This document shows positions 1 through 9,141 of a DNA stretch of 64,000 bases, piece by piece. Numbering within the stretch: position 1 is the stretch's first letter; each line of letters starts with the position of its first letter. The notes under the pieces were generated by a model. The model was not told where the DNA came from. It made no database searches and was given only the letters and a program-made list of their open reading frames with translations. The position numbers were made by a program, and so were the translations under genes. Source of the stretch: Hoeflea phototrophica DFL-43 (lineage in GTDB: Bacteria; Pseudomonadota; Alphaproteobacteria; Rhizobiales; Rhizobiaceae); assembly GCF_000154705.2 (NCBI RefSeq), contig NZ_CM002917.1:2064461-2128460 (forward strand), read 5' to 3'.

Positions 1-1876
1 TACGGGTCGACTTGTGCCATCCATGTGCATACCCGACCACGGTGGCGAAGGTGAAACGCTCAATTTGGGCAGTCGCATAGGCGCCGGCGATGGCGCTTTG
101 GCCGGAAAAGTCCTGGGTTACCTTGTCGTGTTCATGCATCGATGTGTAGCCATACCCGCCAAAGACACCGGCACTGAATCGCTCCCGCTCGATGAGGTCG
201 GTGCCGACCAGCAGGTTGGACAGGGAGTAACCGAAGCTGCCCAGGCTATCTCTGCCCTGCACATGTCCGCGCGAGTAGGACGCGTCCATCCACAGAGCAT
301 GACCTTTGCCGTTGTCATGGTCATGGTCCTGGGACGTCATGCGGGCCATGACCGACGAGGCAACATGTTCGAGTTGTTCGAGACCAACGGTCAGATTGGA
401 TGAATAGGGCTCCGCATGCACCTGGTCGAGTTGGCTGACCTGGGCATTCGTCAGGCCAAGCCAAGCAGTGCTGACGGTTTGACCGTTGCTCAGCTGCTGT
501 TGGCCGCCATTGCTGGTTCCTGTTGCACCCGGCGCTGTGCCTCCGCCGGAACTGCCATTGACCACTGTGTTGTTGTGCGTAGCAGCAATCGCGGACACCA
601 GCGTCGACCAGGGCGTGGAGGCGGGCAGTTTGGACGGCACATGGCCAGGAACGGCAGAGTTGTCGGTGAAACCGACTACGATCTGTCCCGTGTTGCTGGG
701 CTGGCCGATCAGCCTGGCTGAAAGATGCGCGTTGAGTGACCCACCTTCCACCAGTGCGATCGAATTGCTGTCGATGCTGGCAGCCGTCAGGACTGTGTAA
801 GTCGAGCCGGTAAAGTCGGCGACTTCACCTGCGCCGGTTGCCGTGTATCCATTGTCTTTTTCCAGCGTGACGGTGAGCTTGTCGGCGCCGGTGACCGTTC
901 CGCTGACGGAAAGCAGGTCTGCGTTTTGTGCGGCGTTGGGGTCTATTTCGGATATGAGCGATGTCGCGCCCTGCAAGCTCAGATTGCCCCCAATGTTCAA
1001 CGTGCCGATCGAAAGCCCGGGCGAAAAGACTGCGCCGGTTCCTGTTCGGAAGTTCACATTGCTGCCGACGCCGGCCGGCCCTCGAACAGTCCCGTTGCCG
1101 GCCAGTGTTCCGTAAAGCCCGACAATTCCTGTTTCTATCGTCGTGCTGTCGAGTTTGAGGGTCGAACCCTTTTCAACACCCAGCAGCCCGGCATTGGTGA
1201 TGCTGCTCTGTCTGAGCGTGAGCTGTGTCGGTCGGAGAAATGTTTGTCCGTTAAGATTGTAGCTTCCAATGGAGACGTTGTTTGGATTGGAAATGCTGAA
1301 TGTCTGGTAGGTGCGTGGTTGAGTGCTGACAATGAACACGTCCTGGATCTGGCTTAAACCGGATGCCTTTGTCAGCTCTATCGATCGGTTTTCTCCGATT
1401 TCGACATTTACCAGGTTTACTCTCATTGCCCCAAGCGTGCCCGTTGCCGGCATGGGGCGAATTCTCAAGAACGGCGTGCCCGGATTGGGGGCTGACGCAA
1501 TGCTGGTTCCTGACAGCAGCACAGAGTTCAGATGATTGTAGGGTTGGACGAAAGCCGGATCAAAAGTTCGCCTGGTGTAGACATCGAGCGCGCCACTCGG
1601 AGCGATCGTGCCCGGTACGATGATCACATTGGTGCGGGAATCCAGACAGTATGTCTTGGCTGGATCTAGTGCGGTGGGCTGGATCCCCGCGGTTCCCGAG
1701 ACGATCCTGGTTCCTACTCCCAGGCTCGCGCAACTAGTAGCGGCAGCCGGTGTAGTTTCGAAGGGGATTGCCGGTGCTGCCACCGCCAGCGCCATCATCA
1801 AGGAGCGATGCATGCTTCGCGACGTGCAAGATCTGCGAGCCGAAACTGATGTCAAGATTGTATCCTTTTGCATCAT
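1..1876 (-). CDS. Autotransporter-type outer-membrane protein, N-terminal part (C-terminus beyond window edge)
   Basis: An open frame on the minus strand reaches the left edge without a stop. It begins at 1876 (ATG, just after an in-frame stop), with an alternative start at 1813. The N-terminus has a basic stretch followed by the hydrophobic segment LMMALAVAAPAIP, consistent with an extended signal peptide. A low-complexity, Gly/Ser/Thr/Asn-rich passenger follows, typical of beta-helix autotransporters. From about residue 500 the sequence (VGLEQLEHVASSVMARM, later GVFGGYGY and IERFTFATVVGYAHG) looks like the start of an autotransporter beta-barrel. The expected role is a type V secreted, surface-exposed passenger; its function is not recognisable. 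Upstream Shine-Dalgarno signals are weak for both starts. The class is fairly sure, the exact start less so. Confidence 0.72.
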   Translation of the reverse strand, partial: MMQKDTILTSVSARRSCTSRSMHRSLMMALAVAAPAIPFETTPAAATSCASLGVGTRIVSGTAGIQPTALDPAKTYCLDSRTNVIIVPGTIAPSGALDVYTRRTFDPAFVQPYNHLNSVLLSGTSIASAPNPGTPFLRIRPMPATGTLGAMRVNLVNVEIGENRSIELTKASGLSQIQDVFIVSTQPRTYQTFSISNPNNVSIGSYNLNGQTFLRPTQLTLRQSSITNAGLLGVEKGSTLKLDSTTIETGIVGLYGTLAGNGTVRGPAGVGSNVNFRTGTGAVFSPGLSIGTLNIGGNLSLQGATSLISEIDPNAAQNADLLSVSGTVTGADKLTVTLEKDNGYTATGAGEVADFTGSTYTVLTAASIDSNSIALVEGGSLNAHLSARLIGQPSNTGQIVVGFTDNSAVPGHVPSKLPASTPWSTLVSAIAATHNNTVVNGSSGGGTAPGATGTSNGGQQQLSNGQTVSTAWLGLTNAQVSQLDQVHAEPYSSNLTVGLEQLEHVASSVMARMTSQDHDHDNGKGHALWMDASYSRGHVQGRDSLGSFGYSLSNLLVGTDLIERERFSAGVFGGYGYTSMHEHDKVTQDFSGQSAIAGAYATAQIERFTFATVVGYAHGWHKSTR

Positions 1877-2174
1877 TTAAAGATGAGCAAATACTCAGGT
1901 AATCGTATAACATTGTTTGAATGTGTCCGGAACCCACTGTTGCCGTCATGACGTTCGCTTTCTGAGGTCTTCGGCCTGTGAGGGTTTCAGCCGGACAGCA
2001 GGCGCGAGACATATTTGTAAAATGGGAAAGTCTCCCGCAATCGCCATCGTTTGGGACCAAATCGCCCGTTGTCAATGCACACCCTTGTGTTTGCTGGACA
2101 AAGCGCCACATTGTTGAAGATGTTCGCGACCTTGGTTGCAGCAAGCGGAACGAGGGAGGTTTAAGCGGTTCGCA

Positions 2175-2945
2175 ATGGCCAACAGTAACAAGACCGGGTT
2201 TGGCAAGTCAGTCTCGACACGGGCGAGTGGTGTTTCTGACAGTGCGGTCAAATCGTCGCGGTCGGAGATTGCTCAATTTCTGTCCGCTGCCAAAGCGATT
2301 GCCGCCGGTTCCAAGGGCTCGGGGAGGCTGGCCTTTGCCCTCGACGCCACAATGAGCCGGCAACCCACCTGGGACATTGCCTGCAAGCTGCAGGCCCAGA
2401 TGTTTGACGCAGTGGGCAATGCCGGTGGCAGCAACAGCGATCTGTCGGTTCAACTGGTCTATTTTCGCGGGCTGGATGAATGCCGCGCCTCGCGCTGGGT
2501 TGCCGACACCACCCAGCTTGCCAATCTTATGAGCCGGATCGATTGCCGTGGCGGCCAGACCCAGATTGGCCGCGTACTCCGCCATACCGCTGACGAGGCC
2601 AAGTCAAAGCCAGTCAATGCTCTGGTCTATATCGGGGATGCGATGGAGGAGAATATCGACAAGCTCGCCATGACAGCCGGCGAGTTGGCGATGCGCAAGG
2701 TGCCTTGCTTCATGTTTCATGAGGGTAAAGACCCGGCGGCGGCCATTGGATTCCGCGAGATCGCACGGGTAACAGGCGGTGCCTATGTCCGGTTTGACCA
2801 GAACGCCGCATCCGAATTGGCTGCGCTGTTGCGCGCGGTGGCTGCCTATGCCACTGGCGGACGGCACGCTCTTGAAAAATCCGGTGGGGCTGCGGAGCGC
2901 CTGCTGCTTGAGCAATTGCCGCCAACGCGCGGCGGGAGCAAATAA
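2175..2945 (+). CDS. von Willebrand factor A (vWA) domain protein
   Basis: The protein has about 256 residues, is soluble and has no signal peptide. A vWA-like fold is suggested by LAFALDATMSR, where DATMS stands in for the DxSxS metal-binding (MIDAS) motif. Further support comes from GGQTQIGRVL (the Thr position) and VYIGDAMEEN, an acidic turn after a beta strand. I chose ATG 2175 over an upstream ATG at 2136 because GGGAGG lies upstream of 2175, although its spacing (about 16 nt) is long. It ends 4 nt before a membrane J-domain gene, so the two are probably cotranscribed. That suggests a vWA/J-domain pair, perhaps acting on protein assembly at the membrane. The target is unknown. Confidence 0.75.
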   Translation: MANSNKTGFGKSVSTRASGVSDSAVKSSRSEIAQFLSAAKAIAAGSKGSGRLAFALDATMSRQPTWDIACKLQAQMFDAVGNAGGSNSDLSVQLVYFRGLDECRASRWVADTTQLANLMSRIDCRGGQTQIGRVLRHTADEAKSKPVNALVYIGDAMEENIDKLAMTAGELAMRKVPCFMFHEGKDPAAAIGFREIARVTGGAYVRFDQNAASELAALLRAVAAYATGGRHALEKSGGAAERLLLEQLPPTRGGSK

Positions 2946-2949
2946 TCAT

Positions 2950-3645
2950 ATGAGTCCGATTGCCCTCTTTTTTGGCGGTCTGTTGATCCTTTTAGCTATT
3001 GCCGGAAGCCTTCTTTCGGTTCGCCCGGCTGTGCTCGCTGCCATTTTGCGTTTCGGTCTCCCGGTCATCCTCGGAAGCATCGGCCTGGTGATGATTCTGG
3101 TGGGCCGTGGCGGCCTCGGATTTCCGCTGCTGGCTTTGGCGGTGGGCATGTTCGTGCGCGCGCGACGGGCACAGAACGCAACCCGTCAGCCAGGCGGCCA
3201 CTCGCATGTCCGCTCCGCGGCGCTGGAAATGGAGTTGGACCTCGATACCGGCGCAATGAACGGTTTGGTGCTGGCGGGATCCTTCGAAGGCCAGGAACTT
3301 GATGCGCTGGATGAGGCAGACCTCATGCAGCTGCATTCCGAACTTGCTGCCGACCCCGAAAGCCTGGGTCTACTTGAGGCGTATCTTGACCGCCGAATGC
3401 CCGACTGGCGTTCCGGCCCGGACATGGATAATGATGCGGGGCTGGGAGCTGCGCCAAGCTCGGGCTCCATGACACAGAAGGAGGCTTACGAGGTCCTTGG
3501 TCTTGCTCCGGGGGCGAGTGAAGCCGAGATCCGCGAGGCGCATCGCCGCCTCATGAAGAGGATGCACCCCGATGCGGGCGGGACGGCTTTTCTTGCTGGC
3601 CGCATCAATGCTGCCAAGGATGTTCTCTTGCGTCGGCATGGCTGA
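2950..3645 (+). CDS. Membrane-anchored J-domain (DnaJ-like) protein
   Basis: A protein of 231 residues. Two hydrophobic segments at about residues 5-24 and 32-60 anchor it in the inner membrane. A linker follows, and the C-terminus from about residue 165 is a J domain: EAYEVLGLAPGASEAEIREA, then KRMHPDAGG containing the HPD tripeptide needed to stimulate Hsp70 ATPase activity. The J domain is C-terminal, as in DjlA- and TIM14-type proteins rather than classic DnaJ. GGGAGCA precedes the ATG at 2950. It sits directly behind the vWA gene. It likely recruits DnaK to the cytoplasmic face of the membrane; the client is unknown. Confidence 0.85.
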   Translation: MSPIALFFGGLLILLAIAGSLLSVRPAVLAAILRFGLPVILGSIGLVMILVGRGGLGFPLLALAVGMFVRARRAQNATRQPGGHSHVRSAALEMELDLDTGAMNGLVLAGSFEGQELDALDEADLMQLHSELAADPESLGLLEAYLDRRMPDWRSGPDMDNDAGLGAAPSSGSMTQKEAYEVLGLAPGASEAEIREAHRRLMKRMHPDAGGTAFLAGRINAAKDVLLRRHG

Positions 3646-3729
3646 TTTCCCCGTATACGCGATACAAAAACGTGGGTGTTGCCGAACCTTTCATGTCCGG
3701 CCGCAGCGCTAGACAAGCGCAGCGTATAT

Positions 3730-5121
3730 TCAGTTGGCGGTTGCCCAGCAGGCAAACCCCTTTTTCTCAAGAGCCCTGCAGGCCCGCGTGGCGGCGGATT
3801 GGCCATCGAAGCCACCGAAACGGGCCCTGTAGAGTTTTTCATTGTCCTTGGCGAAAGCCATCGTGAACGGCTCGGCACCCGACAAGGCGTTTCCTCCCGC
3901 ACCCTGGGCGCGTGACAGAAGCGCCACCGCCGAATCACGGTCAGGCGTCGCTCCGATCTGGATCATCCAGCCGTCCATCGCTGCCGTTGATGCGGTGGTG
4001 ACGGGATCGATACCCTGATTGGCGGAGCCAACAGCTGCAGGTGGCACGATGGCCGGAGCAGGGGTCGGTATGGCCACTTTCTGTTCGGCAAGCGATTGCG
4101 CCAATGCTTCGCGGCCTACCACCGGAGCAGGGCTGGGAGCCGCATAGGCAAGCGCCATGCGGGCGCTGGCCTTGTGCCGCAAATTGGGAACCGGGCCGAC
4201 CTTGGGCAATTCCAATGCAGCAACGCTAATGGTACTTGGAGCACCCCTGGCGATCAGGTTTCCGCTGCCACGAGTCGATGCTTTGGAAAGATAGCCTGCG
4301 ATCAGTTTCTTCATCTGGGCGTTACGGCTTGCGCCGGTCCTTCCACCCATCACCACGGCGACGATCGAACGGTTACGGTCAACCACCGATGAAACGAGAT
4401 TGAATCCCGAGGCGCGAGTGTAACCGGTCTTGATGCCGTCGACCCCGCGGACTGTGCCGAGAAGGCGATTGTGATTGGAAAGCCGGGTCTTGCCGAACTT
4501 GAACGAGCGCGTGGCGAAATATTTGTACTGGCGCGGGAAGTGCTCACGCAGCGCAATGCCCAGCCGCGCCATGTCGCGCGCCGTGGTCACCTGTTTCGAA
4601 TTGGGAAGCCCATGCGCGTTGCGAAACGTTGTCCGGCTCATGCCCAGTGACCGCGCCTTGGCAGTCATCATGCGAGCGAATTTGGCTTCCGAGCCGCCAA
4701 GGTGTTCGGCCACCGCAGTCGAGGCGTCATTTGCCGACTTGGTCACAAGGGCATAGATCGCCTGTTCGACCGTGATCGACTTGCCGGTGCCAACGCCGAG
4801 CTTGGTCGGCGGTTCTTTTGCGGCATTTGCGGAGAACACGATGCGGGTGTTGAGCTTGATTTTGCGCTGTTCCAGCGCCTCAAACACCATATAAAGCGTC
4901 ATCATCTTGGTCAGTGACGCAGGAAACCGCAGTTGGTCCGCATTGTAGGCATAGAGGGTTTTTCCGGTTTTGGCATCCACGACGATTCCGGCATACTTCG
5001 AATTGGCAAGGGCGGCGCCGCTGGCCAAGGCCATTGCAAGTCCGGCAAAAGCCATAAGACGAAGCAGGGAGCGCGAAAGGGCGGCAAACTGATCAATCAG
5101 TCCGAATTTACGCTGGTACAC
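3730..5121 (-). CDS. D-alanyl-D-alanine carboxypeptidase (S11/PBP5 type) with C-terminal SPOR domain
   Basis: A protein of 463 residues. The signal peptide (hydrophobic MAFAGLAMALASGAALA) ends near residue 39. The penicillin-binding serine hydrolase motifs are intact: SLTK (Ser69/Lys72), SAN near residue 131 and KTG in DGIKTGYTRASG near residue 233. A Pro/Ala-rich linker leads to a SPOR-like domain over about the last 80 residues (DGWMIQIGATPDRDSA to FACWATAN). SPOR domains bind denuded septal glycan strands. It should trim terminal D-Ala from pentapeptides in the periplasm, probably at division sites. It is a stand-alone gene convergent with the J-domain gene. Confidence 0.93.
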   Translation of the reverse strand: MYQRKFGLIDQFAALSRSLLRLMAFAGLAMALASGAALANSKYAGIVVDAKTGKTLYAYNADQLRFPASLTKMMTLYMVFEALEQRKIKLNTRIVFSANAAKEPPTKLGVGTGKSITVEQAIYALVTKSANDASTAVAEHLGGSEAKFARMMTAKARSLGMSRTTFRNAHGLPNSKQVTTARDMARLGIALREHFPRQYKYFATRSFKFGKTRLSNHNRLLGTVRGVDGIKTGYTRASGFNLVSSVVDRNRSIVAVVMGGRTGASRNAQMKKLIAGYLSKASTRGSGNLIARGAPSTISVAALELPKVGPVPNLRHKASARMALAYAAPSPAPVVGREALAQSLAEQKVAIPTPAPAIVPPAAVGSANQGIDPVTTASTAAMDGWMIQIGATPDRDSAVALLSRAQGAGGNALSGAEPFTMAFAKDNEKLYRARFGGFDGQSAATRACRALEKKGFACWATAN

Positions 5122-5456
5122 GGTGACTCACTCACGAACAGGTAAGAGGGTTTCAGGGTTTCTGGCCGTCGCCCTCCTGAACAGCCATTGCCCTTGACCT
5201 TAAGGGCGCGTCGTTACCAATCCGTTTATGATGAATGATTCCTTGCCGAAATTTGTCGGATAAAAAATGGTTGTGCGCCTTTGGGCCAGCCTGGGAAATG
5301 GCGGCGCGTAAACCCGGATCTTCGAAAACCAGGCCCTCAATCCCGCCACCGGAAAGTGTTTTGAGTTATCCCGGGCGGGATACGATGGAAGATGTAAGAA
5401 AAAAAGCAGCCTCCGATGCGTTAAGAGCCAAAGCTCAATCTGTTCTTAGGCTTAGG

Positions 5457-5502
5457 TGCGATGCACAAAAATCTTGACAAAATTGTGCAGTGCACCTAAA
5501 TT
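5457..5502 (+). promoter_or_regulatory. Phasin promoter with two TGC-n3-GCA operator-like sites (candidate PhaR sites)
   Basis: A near-consensus sigma70-type promoter is visible: TTGACA at 5474-5479, a 17-nt spacer, then TAAATT at 5497-5502, 37 nt before the phasin start. Two similar dyads overlap or abut it: TGCGATGCACA at 5457-5467, just upstream of -35, and TGCAGTGCACC at 5486-5496, inside the spacer. Both fit the TGC-rich TGC(n3)GCA pattern reported for PhaR, the repressor that senses polyhydroxyalkanoate granules and controls phasin genes. The sites are seen; PhaR as their ligand is inferred. The remainder of the 418-nt gap from 5122 to 5539 shows no other gene. Confidence 0.65.
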
Positions 5503-5539
5503 AGGATCATGTTCTTCCCTAACCACAGGAACCATCGAT

Positions 5540-5869
5540 ATGATGAATTTTGACAGCACTTCGAAGATGAGCAAAGAAGCCATGGACAGCATGCTGACTA
5601 CCATGTCAGCCATGACAAAGGGTTTCCAGCAGATCACTGCCGAAGCAACTGACTACTCCAAGAAGTCCTATGAGGACAGCGCCGCTGCAGTTGAGAAACT
5701 GGTGTCGGCCAAAAGCCTCGACAAGGCCGTGGAGATCCAGACGGAATACGCCAAGACTTCCTATGAGACATTTGTTGCTCAGGCTACCAAGATGAGCGAA
5801 CTCTATGCGGATCTGGCCAAGGAAGCTTACAAGCCTTTCGAAGCTGCCGCAGCCAAGGTTTCCAGCTGA
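5540..5869 (+). CDS. Phasin family protein (PHA granule-associated)
   Basis: A small alpha-helical protein of 109 residues, rich in Ala, Lys, Glu and Ser, with no Cys and no signal peptide. The heptad-like helices (for example SAKSLDKAVEIQTEYAKTSY, then FVAQATKMSELYADLAKEAY) match the phasin_2 type that coats polyhydroxyalkanoate granules in rhizobia. The start is ATG 5540 or the next ATG at 5543, after AGGAACC. It has its own promoter and a strong terminator, so it is monocistronic. The candidate operator upstream fits granule-dependent derepression. Phasins also occur in strains where they act as stress-related proteins. Confidence 0.85.
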   Translation: MMNFDSTSKMSKEAMDSMLTTMSAMTKGFQQITAEATDYSKKSYEDSAAAVEKLVSAKSLDKAVEIQTEYAKTSYETFVAQATKMSELYADLAKEAYKPFEAAAAKVSS

Positions 5870-5914
5870 TACTCCCATCTGCTGGCCCCTCGGGCCAACA
5901 TGCAAGAGCAAAAC

Positions 5915-5948
5915 AACCCGTTCGCATTCTCTGCGGACGGGTTTTTTC
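5915..5948 (+). terminator. Rho-independent terminator of the phasin gene
   Basis: AACCCGTTCGCA (5915-5926) pairs with TGCGGACGGGTT (5932-5943) across a 5-nt loop, 11 of 12 pairs plus one G-U, followed immediately by a T run. It lies 46 nt after the phasin stop codon. Confidence 0.9.
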
Positions 5949-6099
5949 TTGATTTTGACATTGATCGGAAATCTCTTTGATCAGGTGCAAAAGGGGGCTT
6001 AAAATCGCCGCAGGAAAGACTAAGTTAAAGAGAGTGCCCGGCTGGTTGAGTCCGGCCCGCAATATGGGTCAGGAATGAGCCGGTTGGAAATGACAGGAA

Positions 6100-6468
6100 A
6101 TGGCCAGAGTGAACGACAGCACGAACCGGACACGATTGCAGGCGGATAAAAAAACCGGAGACGGGGGTTCTGACCGGGGAACCTCGGTCATCACCCGGAC
6201 CAAGCCGCAGGTCAAGAAGCCGAGCCTTTACCGGGTGCTGCTTCTTAACGACGATTACACCCCGATGGAGTTCGTGATTCATGTGCTCGAGAGATTTTTC
6301 CAGAAAGACCGTGACCAGGCCACGCGTATCATGCTGCATGTGCACAATCATGGCGTCGGCGAGTGTGGAGTGTTCACCTACGAGGTGGCTGAAACCAAAG
6401 TGACGCAGGTCATGGATTTCGCCCGCACAAATCATCATCCGCTGCAATGCGTGATGGAAAAGAAATGA
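6100..6468 (+). CDS. clpS: ATP-dependent Clp protease adaptor ClpS
   Basis: A protein of 122 residues with a flexible basic N-terminus, then the ClpS core: [37 protein letters not shown] and the C-terminal [10 protein letters not shown]. The NDD and H(N)H motifs contribute to N-degron binding and docking on the ClpA N-domain. It delivers proteins bearing N-terminal Phe, Leu, Trp or Tyr to ClpAP. It is 10 nt upstream of clpA, as usual. Many alphaproteobacteria carry a second ClpS elsewhere; this clpA-linked copy is the standard one. Confidence 0.96.
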   Translation: MARVNDSTNRTRLQADKKTGDGGSDRGTSVITRTKPQVKKPSLYRVLLLNDDYTPMEFVIHVLERFFQKDRDQATRIMLHVHNHGVGECGVFTYEVAETKVTQVMDFARTNHHPLQCVMEKK

Positions 6469-6478
6469 GGACCTGAAC

Positions 6479-9007
6479 GTGCCCAGCTTTTCTAACAGTC
6501 TTGAAAAGGCGATCCATCAGGCGCTGACCTATGCCAATGAGCGGCATCATGAATATGCCACGCTCGAGCATCTGCTTCTGGCGCTGATCGAAGATCCCGA
6601 CGCTGCGGCGGTTATGGGCGCCTGCAATGTTGATCTTGAACAACTGCGCCGCGCCGTCGGCGACTATGTCGACAAGGAACTTGGCAACCTTATCACAGGC
6701 TATGATGAGGATTCCAAGCCCACCTCCGGCTTCCAGCGGGTGATCCAGCGCGCCGTTATCCACGTTCAGTCGTCCGGCCGTGACGAGGTGACCGGCGCCA
6801 ATGTGCTGGTGGCGATTTTCGCCGAGCGCGAGAGCCATGCCGCCTATTTCCTTCAGGAGCAGGAAATGACCCGCTATGACGCGGTCAATTTCATCTCCCA
6901 TGGCATCGCCAAGCGCCCGGGATCCGGTGAAAGCCGTCCGGTGCGCGGAATCGAGGAGTCCGAGCCTGAAACCGGCAAAGCCGATCCATCCGGAGAAGAG
7001 GGCGGAAAGAAGAAGGCGCAGGATGCGCTGACGGCCTATTGCGTAAACCTGAATGAGAAAGCCGGAACTGGCCGCATCGATCCGCTTATCGGGCGGATGG
7101 AGGAGGTCAACCGGACAATCCAGATCCTTTGCCGCCGTTCCAAGAACAACCCGCTTTATGTGGGTGATCCAGGCGTTGGCAAGACCGCGATCGCCGAAGG
7201 CCTTGCCAAGCGCATTGTCGAAGGAGATGTGCCTGATGTGCTCTCCGAAGCCGTGATCTATTCGCTCGACATGGGTGCTCTGCTGGCTGGAACCCGATAC
7301 CGCGGTGATTTTGAGGAACGGCTCAAGCAGGTGGTCAAGGAACTCGAGGATCTGCCCCATGCGGTGCTGTTCATCGACGAGATCCACACGGTGATCGGCG
7401 CTGGTGCCACATCCGGCGGGGCGATGGACGCCTCCAACCTGCTCAAGCCTGCATTGTCATCCGGTGCGATCCGTTGCATCGGGTCGACCACCTACAAGGA
7501 ATACCGGCAGTTCTTCGAGAAGGACCGGGCGCTGGTGCGCCGGTTCCAGAAGATCGATGTGGTTGAGCCGACGATCCCCGATGCGATCGAGATCCTCAAG
7601 GGCCTCAAGCCCTACTTCGAGGAATACCACAAGGTGGGCTACACCGATGAAGCGATCAAAGCGGCGGTCGAATTGTCCGCGCGCTATATCACCGACCGTA
7701 AACTGCCGGACAAGGCGATCGACGTGATTGATGAATCCGGTGCCGGACAGATGCTGCTGCCTGAAAAGCAACGCAAGAAAATCCTGACGGACATCGAGAT
7801 CGAGAACACCATCGCAACCATGGCCCGGATTCCGGCCAAGACGGTGTCGAAGGATGATGAGACGGTTCTCGCCAATCTCGACAAGGAGCTGCGCTCGGTG
7901 GTCTACGGCCAGGATCTGGCGATTGACTCGCTCACTGCCGCGATCCGGCTGGCGCGCGCCGGGCTCCGCGAGCCCGACAAGCCGATCGGCTCTTACCTGT
8001 TCTCCGGCCCCACCGGTGTCGGCAAGACCGAAGTTGCCAGGCAACTGGCCGATTCGCTTGGCGTGGAGCTTTTGCGCTTCGACATGTCCGAATACATGGA
8101 ACGGCACACTGTTTCCCGCTTGATCGGTGCGCCTCCGGGCTATGTCGGCTTCGACCAGGGCGGGTTGCTGACCGATGGCGTCGATCAGCACCCTTACTGC
8201 GTGCTGCTTCTCGATGAGATCGAGAAGGCGCATCCCGACCTGTTCAACATCCTGTTGCAGGTGATGGATCATGGATCTCTCACCGATCACAACGGCAAGA
8301 AAATCGACTTCCGCAATGTGATCCTGATCATGACCACCAATGCAGGTGCTGCAGATGCGGCCAAGGCTGCTATCGGGTTTGGGTCATCCAAGCGTGAAGG
8401 CGACGACATGGAAGCGATCAACCGGCTGTTTACGCCGGAGTTCCGCAACCGTCTCGATTCCATTATTCCGTTTGGTTCGCTGCCGGTGAAGGTCATTCAC
8501 ATGGTCGTGCAGAAGTTTGTCATGCAGCTTGAAGCACAGCTGGCCGAACGCAATGTCACGTTCGATCTGGGCGATGACGCCATCGCATGGCTCGCGGACA
8601 AGGGCTATGACGAGCGGATGGGCGCGCGGCCGCTGGGCCGGGTGATTCAGGAGAACATTAAGAAGGAGCTCGCCAACGAGCTTCTTTTCGGCAAGCTCAA
8701 GCATGGCGGCACCGTCAAGGTGTCCGTCGGCGAAAAGGACGGCAACAAGAACGCCTTGCTGCTTGATGCCATCCCGTCTGAACAGCCGGTCAAGCCGAAG
8801 AAGGAAAAGGTGCCAGCCAAGAAGCGTGCTCCGGCAAAAGCCAAGGCGCCGGCTTCCAAAGCCGCGCCCAAGCGCACCGGCGGAGGCAAGGAACCATCGC
8901 CCGAGCCCGATGCGCCTGCCGCGGCAAAGGCCCAATCCGACGTGGCTGAAAAACCGGCGGCGAGAAAGCCTTCGACCGCAGTGCCCAAGGTGCCGCGCAA
9001 GAAATAG
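6479..9007 (+). CDS. clpA: ATP-dependent Clp protease ATP-binding subunit ClpA
   Basis: A protein of 842 residues starting at GTG 6479 behind GAGGA. Order of domains: Clp-N (about 1-145), AAA1 with Walker A GDPGVGKT (about 229) and Walker [10 protein letters not shown], then AAA2 with GPTGVGKT (about 509) and [14 protein letters not shown]. The ClpP-docking loop is AIGFGSS near 630. It unfolds substrates, including those presented by ClpS, into the ClpP chamber. Beyond the usual end near 765 there is a tail of about 75 residues made mostly of Lys, Pro and Ala, low in complexity and probably disordered. A hairpin follows the stop. Confidence 0.97.
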   Translation: MPSFSNSLEKAIHQALTYANERHHEYATLEHLLLALIEDPDAAAVMGACNVDLEQLRRAVGDYVDKELGNLITGYDEDSKPTSGFQRVIQRAVIHVQSSGRDEVTGANVLVAIFAERESHAAYFLQEQEMTRYDAVNFISHGIAKRPGSGESRPVRGIEESEPETGKADPSGEEGGKKKAQDALTAYCVNLNEKAGTGRIDPLIGRMEEVNRTIQILCRRSKNNPLYVGDPGVGKTAIAEGLAKRIVEGDVPDVLSEAVIYSLDMGALLAGTRYRGDFEERLKQVVKELEDLPHAVLFIDEIHTVIGAGATSGGAMDASNLLKPALSSGAIRCIGSTTYKEYRQFFEKDRALVRRFQKIDVVEPTIPDAIEILKGLKPYFEEYHKVGYTDEAIKAAVELSARYITDRKLPDKAIDVIDESGAGQMLLPEKQRKKILTDIEIENTIATMARIPAKTVSKDDETVLANLDKELRSVVYGQDLAIDSLTAAIRLARAGLREPDKPIGSYLFSGPTGVGKTEVARQLADSLGVELLRFDMSEYMERHTVSRLIGAPPGYVGFDQGGLLTDGVDQHPYCVLLLDEIEKAHPDLFNILLQVMDHGSLTDHNGKKIDFRNVILIMTTNAGAADAAKAAIGFGSSKREGDDMEAINRLFTPEFRNRLDSIIPFGSLPVKVIHMVVQKFVMQLEAQLAERNVTFDLGDDAIAWLADKGYDERMGARPLGRVIQENIKKELANELLFGKLKHGGTVKVSVGEKDGNKNALLLDAIPSEQPVKPKKEKVPAKKRAPAKAKAPASKAAPKRTGGGKEPSPEPDAPAAAKAQSDVAEKPAARKPSTAVPKVPRKK

Positions 9008-9038
9008 TGTGCGTGGCAAGAGTGCGGTCAGCAATCAG

Positions 9039-9062
9039 ACACCCCGGTTATCGCCGGGGTGT
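9039..9062 (+). terminator. Hairpin downstream of clpA
   Basis: ACACCCCGG (9039-9047) and CCGGGGTGT (9054-9062) form a perfect 9-bp stem with a 6-nt loop, 31 nt after the clpA stop. The following T tract is weak (CTTGCT), so termination may be partial. Confidence 0.7.
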
Positions 9063-9141
9063 CTTGCTATGAACAGCAACCCGCTGCTCCCTTGGCCAAA
9101 AACCACTTGCAGCAGCAGTTAAAGCCGTTAACACGGGAGAG

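Noticed and set aside
14..1880. Several plus-strand frames (14-403, 486-800, 926-1357 and others)
   Set aside because: They oppose one continuous minus-strand frame with clear autotransporter features that runs off the left edge.
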